From NCBI GenBank assembly GCA_049509915.1, contig JBEKZL010000026.1:1-64000 (forward strand): a DNA stretch of 64,000 bases. The letters are read 5' to 3'. A program made the translations under genes and the position numbers. The notes under the pieces are model-generated. The model was not told the origin of the DNA. It made no database searches and saw nothing but the letters and a program-made list of their open reading frames with translations. This stretch comes from JBEKYD01 sp049509915. GTDB taxonomy: Bacteria > Acidobacteriota > Terriglobia > Bryobacterales > Bryobacteraceae. This document shows, one piece after another, positions 18,307 through 26,688 of this stretch. How positions within the stretch are numbered: the stretch's first letter is position 1; each line of letters begins with the position of its first letter.

Positions 18307-19894
18307 TTACTCCTTGCTTGCGGACGTGCCGGGAGTTCCTTTCACGTACTTGTCGAACCACGCGAATTTTTCCCATAGCACGTGTTCGATGGTTTCTTTG
18401 GCGCGGTACCCGTGGGCTTCGAACGGCAGAAATACCAGGCGAACCGTGCCGCCATTGCCGCGGATGGCTTCATACATGCGCGCGGATTGAATGGGAAAGG
18501 TTCCGTCGTTGTCGTCGGCCTCGCCGTGAATCAGCAGGACCGGCGCCTTGATTTTGTCGGCGTACATAAATGGCGACATCTTCAGATAAACGTCCGGCGC
18601 CTGCCACAGAGTGCGGCGCTCGCTCTGGAAACCGAAAGGCGTGAGGGTGCGATTGTGTGCCCCGCTTTCGGCAATTCCGGCCTTGAACAGATCGCAGTGA
18701 GCCAGCAGGTTGGCGGTCATGAATGCTCCATAGCTGTGCCCACCCACGCCCACCCGCGCCGGGTCCACCACGCCCATCGCAGCGGCTTTGTCGATGGCGG
18801 CTTTGGCGTCGGCCACGATCTGGTCGATATAGGAATTATTCACCGAATCGGGATCGCCGCCCACCACCGGCATGGCCGCGTTATCCAGCACGGCATAGCC
18901 GTCGAGGGCGAAGAACAGGTCCGAATAGCCGGCCATCTCGGTGAAGCGCTTGGTCGATCCGCTCACCTGGCTGGCGGTTGCGGCGTCGCTGTATTTACAA
19001 GCCCGGCACGAAGCTGCCGGCGGTGGTTTGCAGGTAGGAAAACGGGCGATGGATGGTGGTGACCAGCAGATACTTGCCATCGGGCGAAATCCGCACGCCT
19101 TCGAAGATGGCCGGCTTGCCGATGGGCAGGGCCTTGCCCGAAGCCGGATCGACGGCCGCCAGTTGCGCGGTGGCGTAGTAGTCGAACAGGTCCTCGTCGT
19201 GGGGATTCTGCAGCATGTCTTCGTGGGTCACCACAGGCGCCGCCCCACCCAGGCTCTCCTGCACGTGCGGGCCGATGGGCACCGCCGGCTCCGGCGGCGG
19301 CGCGCCACGGTTGGCGTTGACGGTTTCGACCAGCAGGGTTCTGCCGTCGGGCAGCCATTGCACTTCGTTGCGGCCGCCCTCTCCGCCGCGCCCGCCGCCG
19401 AATCCGCGCGCCGCCATCACCGCGTTGATAGCCACGCCGGGAATCTTGCGCGCCCGGCCGGTTGCGGTTTCCCCCACCCAAAGCTCGATGCCGCCGTTAG
19501 TGGCATTGGTGAAGGCGAAGCGGCCGCCATCGGGGCTCCAGGCGGCGCCGCTCAGCTTTGCGCCGGACGGCAGCGCGACCGGAATCTCGGTCCCCGCCGG
19601 CAGTTTCCAAATCACCAGTCTGCTCGAAAAGACGGTGTTGTGGAGACCATTGGTTTGCGGGTTGATGCGCATGCCGGCGATGCGCAGCATGGGCTGCGAC
19701 AGCTCGGCGATGGGCGGATAGCGCACCGGCTGCCCCGAAATCGCGTAGGCGCGCGTGGGACTGATCGAAAGCGCCGGCGTCGGTGGCGCATTCAACACGT
19801 CCAGAACCGCCTTGGGCGGTTTTTCGTAAAGCTGGGCCGCGGTGAGCGAAAACACCGCGCCGAGAATTGGCAGCAAGCGCGTGGCGGATGGCAT
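18307..19894 (-). pseudogene. Prolyl-oligopeptidase-family (S9) peptidase, internal deletion and frameshift
   Basis: The 5' part (19894 to 18995) encodes 299 residues with a signal peptide (LLPILGAVFSLTAAQ) and the start of a beta-propeller (AAWSPDGGRFAFTN, EVQWLPDGRTLLVETVNANR, PHDEDLFDYYATAQL, VRISPDGKYLLVTTIHRPFS). It then meets a stop. The 3' part, in another frame, encodes a full alpha/beta-hydrolase domain with GGHSYGAFMTANLLAH (Ser), HGEADDND (Asp) and PFEAHGY (His). Relatives of this family as I know them have roughly 250 more residues between these two blocks. The join is near 19000. TACAAT lies at 19908-19913, 13 nt before the start. I infer an internal deletion with a shifted frame, so the protein is probably inactive. 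Confidence 0.8.
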
Positions 19895-20079
19895 AAGGGT
19901 TTGGAGTATTGTACCCCGAGTATCGCCGCGACGGACGATCGCGTCGGTTTGTCTGCCTCCTTACCGGCTCCGTTGCATCAGTTGTCTTAGGTAGGTTATC
20001 GGCCCGGCGGCAAGACGCCGTTGCCGATATTCAGGTTCGAAATGAGATTTTTGGCATAGCTCTCGGCACAATTTAGGCG

Positions 20080-20085
20080 TATAAT
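20080..20085 (+). promoter_or_regulatory. -10 hexamer TATAAT before the YbaK-like gene
   Basis: A consensus TATAAT 20 nt upstream of the ATG at 20106, with GGAGG between them. This gene therefore has a conventional leader. No clear -35 was found at 17 bp. Confidence 0.55.
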
Positions 20086-20105
20086 TTGCTCAGTTGGAGG
20101 TTCCT

Positions 20106-20594
20106 ATGCCGCTTTCCGAGCGATTGCGTAGTTTCCTCGATTCCCACCAAGCGGAATTCACACTCTCGACTCATCCCACTGCCTTTACTGCGCGCGAAGT
20201 CGCCGCCGCGGAGCACATGCCGCCGAGGGAGGTTGCCAAGGTGGTGGTGATCTACGGCGATGCGGCGGATTACCTTGTTGTCATTCCGGCCAACCGGCAA
20301 GTGGATCTGCATGAAGTCCGCTCCGTGCTGGGTCTTTCGCAAGCCCGGCTGGCTGCGGAATCCGAATTGGTCAAACTTTTCCCCGATTGCGAGGTCGGTG
20401 CCATGCCCCCGCTCGGGGCTCTTTACGGCCTGCCGGTGTACCTGGACAGCACGCTGGCAAACCAGGATACCCTCGCGTTCAATGCCGGAACGCATCAGGA
20501 CGCGATCCATATGCGGATGCCGGAATTCCGGCGTCTGGTCTCGCCCCAAGTCGTTTCCGTGGTGAGGGAGCACGCGGAAGCCCGCGGCTGGTGA
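20106..20594 (+). CDS. YbaK/prolyl-tRNA-editing-type aminoacyl-tRNA deacylase
   Basis: A 162-residue protein of the YbaK/ProRS-associated fold, which hydrolyses mischarged aminoacyl-tRNA in trans. Seen: HPTAFTAREVAAAEHMPPRE near the N-terminus, AKVVVIYGDAADYLVVIPAN (the catalytic-Lys strand AKVVV), and GAMPPLGALYGLPVYLD, the conserved Gly-rich loop. The ATG at 20106 has GGAGG at ideal spacing; a TTG 12 nt earlier was rejected. It could also act as a Cys- or Ala-specific deacylase. Two tiny genes follow in the same direction. Confidence 0.88.
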   Translation: MPLSERLRSFLDSHQAEFTLSTHPTAFTAREVAAAEHMPPREVAKVVVIYGDAADYLVVIPANRQVDLHEVRSVLGLSQARLAAESELVKLFPDCEVGAMPPLGALYGLPVYLDSTLANQDTLAFNAGTHQDAIHMRMPEFRRLVSPQVVSVVREHAEARGW

Positions 20595-20720
20595 CGGCTG
20601 GAACGAGCGAAGACCCGACACCGGCTTGTGACCGCGCCGGGCGTGTGTCACGGCTGCCCGGCATGGTTGAAAGGGCCTGGGAGGGTTATCACTGTTCTGG
20701 AGTCTGGAAAGGAGGTCTTT

Positions 20721-20915
20721 ATGAGCTCATCGACTCGCGAACTTCTCAGCGCCACCATCCAGGAGTCTGAGGTTCTGGCCGAGTTGCTGGAGGCGGAACG
20801 CACCAAGCTGCTGATTGGCATTCGACACGCCGACCATCGCGCCTTCAGGGACATTCTGCGCCACCGGCTGGAACTGGTCGAGGAGTTGATCAAGCGCTGC
20901 GCATCAACTGCGTGA
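20721..20915 (+). CDS. Small helical protein of unknown function (64 aa)
   Basis: The ATG at 20721 is preceded by an almost perfect Shine-Dalgarno (AAAGGAGG, 7 nt spacing), which is the main evidence for translation. The product is charged and probably entirely helical (ESEVLAELLEAERTKLLIGI, HRLELVEELIKRC). No family recognised. A second small gene with the same strong ribosome site follows about 100 bases later. Confidence 0.65.
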   Translation: MSSSTRELLSATIQESEVLAELLEAERTKLLIGIRHADHRAFRDILRHRLELVEELIKRCASTA

Positions 20916-21013
20916 CGGATTCGGCGGCACGGTTGGTCCACAGCTCTGTGCGTCGGCCGGTGCCGTGTAATTGCAGACGGAGAGAGAGACGGTCGGCCGA
21001 AAGGAGGCGAAAC

Positions 21014-21202
21014 ATGTCGAATTACGAAGAAGAAACCCAACCCGTGGCTACCACAACAGCGGACGAAACCGATACTGCCGCACTCGCCTACCGGTTATGG
21101 TTGGAAAGAGGCTGCCCGATTGGATCGGATCAGGAAGATTGGTTTCGGGCGGAGGAAATACTGAAAGGCCGTAAGGAAGGCAAACTGGCGGCGTCAGCTT
21201 AG
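21014..21202 (+). CDS. DUF2934-type small protein (62 aa)
   Basis: AAAGGAGG precedes the ATG at 21014. An acidic Thr-rich N-terminus leads into ALAYRLWLERGCPIGSDQED followed by WFRAEEILKG, the signature of DUF2934 (Tyr/Leu-Trp, Arg-Gly, Gly-Ser, Asp-Trp, Ala-Glu). DUF2934 proteins are short, frequent in Acidobacteriota and Proteobacteria, and have no established role. Confidence 0.75.
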   Translation: MSNYEEETQPVATTTADETDTAALAYRLWLERGCPIGSDQEDWFRAEEILKGRKEGKLAASA

Positions 21203-21247
21203 AACCTCGGTTTTCGTTGTTCGCGCCGTGCGGTGGACTTCCAGCAT

Positions 21248-21442
21248 TCACCCGCGTCCGAGCGAGAAACTCAGGGCTGCGCAGACATCGCGCATTCTCT
21301 CGTCGCTCAGACTGGCGACGCGGGTTGGCGAGACGCGCCTGGGGGACGGTGAGGGCGTTGTGAAGGTTGACCGCGTGCCGGGCCTTCCCCCCGGTCCTCC
21401 ATGTCCAATATCGCCTCGAACGGCAGGTCTCAAAATGCGGGC
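21248..21442 (-). pseudogene. Decayed MazF/PemK-type toxin, C-terminal remnant
   Basis: Most of the gene-free stretch 21203-21653 is explained by this remnant. On the minus strand, one frame reads DLPFEAILDMEDRG, a second VNLHNALTVPQARLANP, and a third TRVASLSDERMRDVCAALSF before a TGA near 21248. In order these match the end of PemK/MazF endoribonucleases (VxNLDNxxTVPxxxL ... LSxxRMxxVxxALxFALG). Two frame changes and the missing N-terminal half make it non-functional. No antitoxin remnant was found. The identification rests on pattern memory and needs a profile search. Confidence 0.55.
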
Positions 21443-21653
21443 TGCCCGGGCGTAGGGGGCGTCTTGCTGAAGACCGAATTCAAATCGGGGGCCCGAAGAT
21501 CGTTGGATTCTTCTTTTTATGTCTATGACTTAGACCGTTGCCCCACAATCCCATCGAATTCCGGGCCAGTTGACCGATATGTCTAGCGTGATGAACCAGT
21601 TCTCCGTTCCGCCCTTTCCGCGCGGACTTAAATCACCTACCCAGAGCCGACCG

Positions 21654-23639
21654 ATGAGACTATTCCGACCATGTTTATTGGCGTACCTGACCTTGCAATG
21701 CCTTGTAGGGGCGCCTGCCCCAGCCGACGACACCCCGCCAGGAACGGACACTGCCGCAGACAAAACCACGGATCTTTATTCCTTGGATCTCGGATCGCTG
21801 CTTAACCTGAAGGTCACCACGGCTTCCAAGTTCTCCGAGAACCTGTCCGACGCCCCGGGCGTGATGTCCGTGGTCACTAAAGACGAACTACGGAGGTTCG
21901 GAGGCCTGACTCTGGGTGAAATTCTGGACCGGGTGGCCGGTCTCACCGAAAGCACAGCTTCCTTCACCGATCGCAGTCTCGTGGCGGCGCGCGGCGACCA
22001 GACCAGGATCGATGGAGGGCACATTCTGTTCCTCATCAACGGCCGCCCGACACGCGAAGTGCTGGAAGGCGGATTGATTGGCGACTTGCTGGAGTCCTTT
22101 CCGGTAAACATCCTGGAGAGAATCGAAGTAATCAAAGGACCGGGGTCGGTCCTGTATGGATCCGACGCGTTCTCCGCCGTAATCAACCTGATCACGCAGA
22201 AAGCCGATGGAAACGGGGTTATCCTGACCGGCATGGGAGCGGACGGGGGAACTGCGACCTCCGGACAGGTCATGGTGCAGCAGGGCGACTTCAGCCTGGT
22301 CGGGGCCGCACAGTATCATCAGGTGCCGAACTGGGTCACGCCGTGCGATTCGGTATATACCGGCATGCAAACCATCAGCATCCCGGACCGGGGCCAAGGC
22401 GCCTACTTAGGAATGGACTACAGGGGCCTCAGCTTCATGTCCGCTTTTACCGATTATGCGACTTCGTATATCGAGGGGGAAGTGGGCCGGGCCCGGTGGA
22501 GACGCGGCTTTGCCGACCTGGGGTACCACGTCAAGGCCAGCGACCGATGGGATATGAGCTTCAATGCTACCTTCACCCAAACGGGCATGAGTGCGGAGAA
22601 CTCAATCCCCTTCATCACCAGGGAATCGCGTGAGATGGTTTTCGAATGGACCAATGTGGTCACCCTGAGCGCCCGGGACAAGCTTACGTTTGGAGCACTG
22701 TACAACCACATCCAGGGCGTCGAGACGTTCTACCCGGCGCATCCTGGAACCGTGATCGCCGACGGTAGCCGCCCGGGAGGGGCCTTTTACGCCCAACTGG
22801 ATCACCAGTTGTTCGATAACTGGAAAGTCATCGGCGGGTTTCAGGCGAATAAGATGGGAGATATCCGCCTCAGCGTTGTTCCCAGAGGCGGCGTGATCTG
22901 GAATCCCGTGTCCGGCTTGAGTTTCAAAGCTCTGTACAGCCAGGCATTCCGCGCTCCCAGTATCAGTGAGACCTCAATGGACTACATTCCGCCGCCTTCG
23001 ATTGGAGGTCCAAGCTTGTTGGGCAATCCAAACCTGGTTCCGGAGAAAGTGGCGACCATCGACCTCGCCGTGGGCTATCAGAGCGGCCGCGTTCAAGTCC
23101 AAGCCGACTATTTTCATAGCAAGCAGACCAACACCATCGTTGAGGACGCCGTCTCCGGCCTATACCTGAATCAAGGGGAGACTCGGTTTCATGGCGTCGA
23201 AGGCGAGGCAAAATACTATTTCAGCAAGAAGTTCTTTCTGATGGGCTCGACTTTGTACCAGGCAAATGAAGACGGAAACGGCACTCAAAATGTGACGCCA
23301 ATTCCCAATTTCGGCGCCAAGGGCGGTTTCAGCTATGAAGCGCCCAACGGATTGACGGCGAGCCTGTGGAATGAATACGAAGGACATGTGAATGGCTACT
23401 CGCAAGCCCTGAACCCCAAGCCCGGGGCCTATGATCTGGTGAACTTCGATTTCCGGTACGATCTTTCGAAGCATTGGCGCAATGCGCCGTCGGGCGTTGC
23501 ACTGGTGGCCCACGCCCTGAACCTCGGCAACAAGCAGGTTTGGCTCCCGGACTGGACAGATGTACCGGGAGACTCCATCTTCGCCAATCGCGGCCGCACC
23601 ATCTACGCCGGCGTCGAAGTCAGACTGAAGAGGGAGTAG
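21654..23639 (+). CDS. TonB-dependent outer-membrane receptor
   Basis: About 661 residues from the ATG at 21654 (signal peptide RPCLLAYLTLQCLVGAPAPA); earlier starts at 21570-21591 are possible but give an N-terminus ahead of the signal. A plug domain is clear (APGVMSVVTKDELRRFGGLT, LGEILDRVAGL, ILFLINGRPTRE, ILERIEVIKGPGSVLYGSDA, FSAVINLIT), followed by a beta-barrel with SQAFRAPSISE, LVPEKVATIDLAVGYQ and FHGVEGEAKYYFSKKF. The substrate is unknown; there is no carboxypeptidase-like domain, unlike the receptor at 3118-6714. It is the first gene of a likely operon with a YfiR-like protein (53 nt downstream) and a hybrid kinase, which suggests a receptor-linked signalling unit. Confidence 0.92.
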   Translation: MRLFRPCLLAYLTLQCLVGAPAPADDTPPGTDTAADKTTDLYSLDLGSLLNLKVTTASKFSENLSDAPGVMSVVTKDELRRFGGLTLGEILDRVAGLTESTASFTDRSLVAARGDQTRIDGGHILFLINGRPTREVLEGGLIGDLLESFPVNILERIEVIKGPGSVLYGSDAFSAVINLITQKADGNGVILTGMGADGGTATSGQVMVQQGDFSLVGAAQYHQVPNWVTPCDSVYTGMQTISIPDRGQGAYLGMDYRGLSFMSAFTDYATSYIEGEVGRARWRRGFADLGYHVKASDRWDMSFNATFTQTGMSAENSIPFITRESREMVFEWTNVVTLSARDKLTFGALYNHIQGVETFYPAHPGTVIADGSRPGGAFYAQLDHQLFDNWKVIGGFQANKMGDIRLSVVPRGGVIWNPVSGLSFKALYSQAFRAPSISETSMDYIPPPSIGGPSLLGNPNLVPEKVATIDLAVGYQSGRVQVQADYFHSKQTNTIVEDAVSGLYLNQGETRFHGVEGEAKYYFSKKFFLMGSTLYQANEDGNGTQNVTPIPNFGAKGGFSYEAPNGLTASLWNEYEGHVNGYSQALNPKPGAYDLVNFDFRYDLSKHWRNAPSGVALVAHALNLGNKQVWLPDWTDVPGDSIFANRGRTIYAGVEVRLKRE

Positions 23640-23692
23640 CATCGCCCGGCGCCGTGCCCGACAAACTACGGAGAACGGATCGGCAAGATGAG

Positions 23693-24268
23693 ATGGAGCT
23701 TGTGAACCCAAGGGTGCGGAAGTGCGCGAGGCTGCCAATCGGCCTGGCACTGCTTCTCACGTTCTCCCTGGGGGGCGGCGCCGCACGGGGACAGGAAATC
23801 GACGAGTATCAACTGAAGGCCGCCTGCCTGTACAACATCGCGAAATTTGTCGAATGGCCGGCGGAGGCTTTCAAGGGCCCCGCCGATCCGATCGTGGTCT
23901 GCATACTGGGCGGAGGTCCGCTGGGCAGCGCGCTGGAGCCGGCGGTCAAAGGCAAGCCGATCGGCGACCGGAGCGTGGTCACCCGGGGGATTCCGGCCAT
24001 GCGTCAGGCGGGCGGCTGCCACATTGTCTTTTTCAGTGCGTCGGAGAGGAAGCGGGAGCGAGCGATGCTCTCGGAAACGAGGCCGGTCGGAATTTTGACG
24101 GTCGGGGAGAGCGCCAGCTTCGCGTCGGAGGGTGGCGTTATTAACTTCAAGATCGAGGGGGAAAGAGTCCGGATTCAGATCAATGTGGATGCGGCGGAAC
24201 GGGCGAAAGTGCGCATCAGTGCGAAACTTTTGAGCTTGGCCCAGATCGTCAAGGAGACGCCCAGGTGA
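23693..24268 (+). CDS. YfiR-family (DUF4154) periplasmic protein
   Basis: A 191-residue exported protein. Signal peptide: LPIGLALLLTFSLGGGAARG. The mature part starts EYQLKAACLYNIAKFVEWPA, the hallmark of the YfiR/DUF4154 family, and continues through VVCILGGGPLGSALE, HIVFFSASE, VGILTVGESASFASEGGVIN and FKIEGERVRIQINVDAAERA. In Pseudomonas, YfiR is a periplasmic inhibitor of the diguanylate cyclase YfiN. Here the partner is more likely the following membrane histidine kinase, whose GTG start overlaps this stop by 4 nt (GTGA). Role as a periplasmic regulator of that kinase is inferred. Confidence 0.88.
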   Translation: MELVNPRVRKCARLPIGLALLLTFSLGGGAARGQEIDEYQLKAACLYNIAKFVEWPAEAFKGPADPIVVCILGGGPLGSALEPAVKGKPIGDRSVVTRGIPAMRQAGGCHIVFFSASERKRERAMLSETRPVGILTVGESASFASEGGVINFKIEGERVRIQINVDAAERAKVRISAKLLSLAQIVKETPR

Positions 24269-26619
24269 AGGCCGCGACTAGATACCGGAATCTGCGGGTC
24301 AAGCATAAGCTGTGGCTGATCATCATGTTCACGGTGAGCGTGGCCCTGCTGCTGGCATGCGGAGCGGTCCTGACCTACGACCAGGTGGCTACCCGCGAGG
24401 CGACCCGCGACGATCTGGAGGTTCTGGCGGAGATCGTTGGTTCCAACAGTACGGCGGCGCTCACCTTCGGCGATCAACGGGCAGCCGAGGAACTCCTCGG
24501 CGGGCTCAAAGCCAAGCGGCACATCGTCGCAGCCTTCGTCTATTCGGCGGACGGGAAGCCGTTCGCGAGCTATCAGGCGGAGGCCGCGCGCAAGCTGTCC
24601 GCCCCGCCGCTCAAACCGGATGGGAGCCGGTTTGAAGGCGACCTGCTGGTGGCGTATCGCAGCATCACGCTCAACCGCCAAGTCATTGGCGCGGTCTGCC
24701 TTGCATCGGATCTGGAAGTGTTGAACGTACGGCTCCGGCATTTCGGCTGGATCGTGCTGGCGGCCCTGCTGGGCAGCTTGATGCTGGCGCTGGGCCTATC
24801 TCTCCGCCTGCAGCGCGTGGTGTCGGAGCCCGTCGCCCACCTGGCGGCGATTGCCGGCACCGTCTCCGGCCAGAAGAACTTCTCGGTGCGGGCCGAGAAG
24901 CACGCCGATGACGACTTGGGGCAACTCATCGATACCTTTAACGGAATGCTGTCCGAGATCGAGCGACGGGACGCCGAGCTGCTGGATCATCGGGATCGTC
25001 TCGAGCAGCAGGTGGCCGCACGGACGGCCGAACTGGTGGAGGCGAAGAATCGGGCCGAAATCGCCAGCCGCGCGAAGAGCCAGTTTCTCGCCAACATGAG
25101 CCACGAGATCCGCACTCCTATGAACGGCATCATCGGCATGACCGAGCTGACCCTGGATACCGACCTCTCCGAAGAGCAGCGCGACTACCTCAATACCGTG
25201 CGGATCTCGAGCGAGTCGCTGTTGAGCGTCATCAACGACATTCTGGACTTCTCCAAAATCGAAGCCGGCAAGTTCACTCTGGACTCGGCCGAGTTCTCCC
25301 CAGAGGAGCTGCTTGCGGATATCGTGCGGATGCTCGCGATTCCGGCGCAAAAGAAGGGGCTGGAGCTACTCTGCGACAATCGGGCGGGATTGCCCGCGGT
25401 GGCGGCGGGAGACGCGGGAAGGCTGCGCCAGGTGATCGTGAACCTGCTGGGCAATGCCATCAAGTTTACCGACGCAGGTGAGGTGACCCTGACTGTGGTC
25501 AGCGTGCGAAGGGACGGCGGCCGGGCGGAGGTGGAGTTCGCGGTTACCGATACGGGGATCGGGATCCCGCCGGAGTGGCAGGACCGCCTCTTCAAGGCGT
25601 TCGTTCAAGCCGATGGCTCCGTCAACAGGCGGCATGGAGGCACGGGGCTCGGCCTCGTTATTAGCGCCCGGCTGGTGGGCCTCATGGGCGGCCGGATCTG
25701 GATGGACAGCCAGCCTGGCCGCGGCAGCACATTTCAGTTCACGGTGAATCTCGGGGTTCCCGCCTCTCACGCGGCATCCGACCGCACCCTGGAGCCGGAA
25801 GGACTTCGCGGGCTGGCCGTTCTGGTGGTGGACGACAGTGCCACGAACCGCAAAATCCTGTACGAGATGCTGGTGCGGTGGCAAATGCGACCGGTCCTCG
25901 CCGAGTCCGGTCGCGAAGCTTTGGAAATCATGCGCTCTCGCGCCGCCGGGGATCGCTTCGACCTGATTCTGCTGGACTCCCAAATGCCGGAAATGGACGG
26001 CTTCACTTTGGCCCGGCGGATCGTGGAGGACCCTGCCCTGGCGGGTCCTCGCATCATGATGCTGAGTTCACTGGACGTCGGGTCGGTCGAACCGGAGTTT
26101 CGCGCATCTGGCCACTACGTGGTCAAGCCGGTAACCCGGGCGAACCTGCTGAAGGCCATTCTAAAAGTCCTCGAACAACACCCGCAGAAGTCCGCCGAAA
26201 TTCGCAGCCAGCGTGTATCTCCGAGCGAACGACCGTTGCGGATTCTTCTGGTCGAAGACAATCCGGTGAATCAGAAGGTGGCGCAGTTACTACTCGAAAA
26301 GCAGGGGCACTCGGTGGTGGTGACTGTTAACGGCAGGGAGGCGGTGGAGGCCAATTCCCGCGAGTGCTTCGACCTGATCCTGATGGATGTGCAGATGCCC
26401 GTGATGAACGGCTACGACGCCACGCGAGCGATTCGCGCGCACGAACACGGAAGCAGCCGGCGCGTCCCCATCATTGCCCTGACCGCCCACGCGATCAAGG
26501 GCGACCGGGATATCTGCACGGCGGCGGGCATGGACGACTACATCAGCAAGCCGATTCGCCCCCAGGAACTGAAGGCGGCCATCGGCCGCTGGAGCGGACA
26601 GCCCGTTCCAACCCTATAG
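24265..26619 (+). CDS. Membrane hybrid sensor histidine kinase with two receiver domains
   Basis: A 784-residue kinase starting at GTG 24265, overlapping the YfiR stop. Layout: TM1 about 14-35 (LWLIIMFTVSVALLLACG), a periplasmic CHASE8-like sensor domain, TM2 about 158-180 (WIVLAALLGSLMLALGLSL), HAMP, then HisKA with FLANMSHEIRTPMNGIIGMT (phospho-His). The ATPase has NLLGNAIKFT, DTGIGIP and GGTGLGL. Receiver 1 has LVVDDSATNR and LILLDSQMPEMDG; receiver 2 has LLVEDNPVNQ and LILMDVQMPVMNG with KPI. No Hpt domain follows, so phosphotransfer probably ends at a separate protein. Context suggests it senses the state of the YfiR-like protein and the TonB receptor. Confidence 0.93.
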   Translation: MKAATRYRNLRVKHKLWLIIMFTVSVALLLACGAVLTYDQVATREATRDDLEVLAEIVGSNSTAALTFGDQRAAEELLGGLKAKRHIVAAFVYSADGKPFASYQAEAARKLSAPPLKPDGSRFEGDLLVAYRSITLNRQVIGAVCLASDLEVLNVRLRHFGWIVLAALLGSLMLALGLSLRLQRVVSEPVAHLAAIAGTVSGQKNFSVRAEKHADDDLGQLIDTFNGMLSEIERRDAELLDHRDRLEQQVAARTAELVEAKNRAEIASRAKSQFLANMSHEIRTPMNGIIGMTELTLDTDLSEEQRDYLNTVRISSESLLSVINDILDFSKIEAGKFTLDSAEFSPEELLADIVRMLAIPAQKKGLELLCDNRAGLPAVAAGDAGRLRQVIVNLLGNAIKFTDAGEVTLTVVSVRRDGGRAEVEFAVTDTGIGIPPEWQDRLFKAFVQADGSVNRRHGGTGLGLVISARLVGLMGGRIWMDSQPGRGSTFQFTVNLGVPASHAASDRTLEPEGLRGLAVLVVDDSATNRKILYEMLVRWQMRPVLAESGREALEIMRSRAAGDRFDLILLDSQMPEMDGFTLARRIVEDPALAGPRIMMLSSLDVGSVEPEFRASGHYVVKPVTRANLLKAILKVLEQHPQKSAEIRSQRVSPSERPLRILLVEDNPVNQKVAQLLLEKQGHSVVVTVNGREAVEANSRECFDLILMDVQMPVMNGYDATRAIRAHEHGSSRRVPIIALTAHAIKGDRDICTAAGMDDYISKPIRPQELKAAIGRWSGQPVPTL

Positions 26620-26688
26620 CCTATAGCTCGCCGCCGGCGGCGGGGCGGCCGCGGTAGCCAGGTGCAGCGGCCGTCCAGCCGGTCGCCG

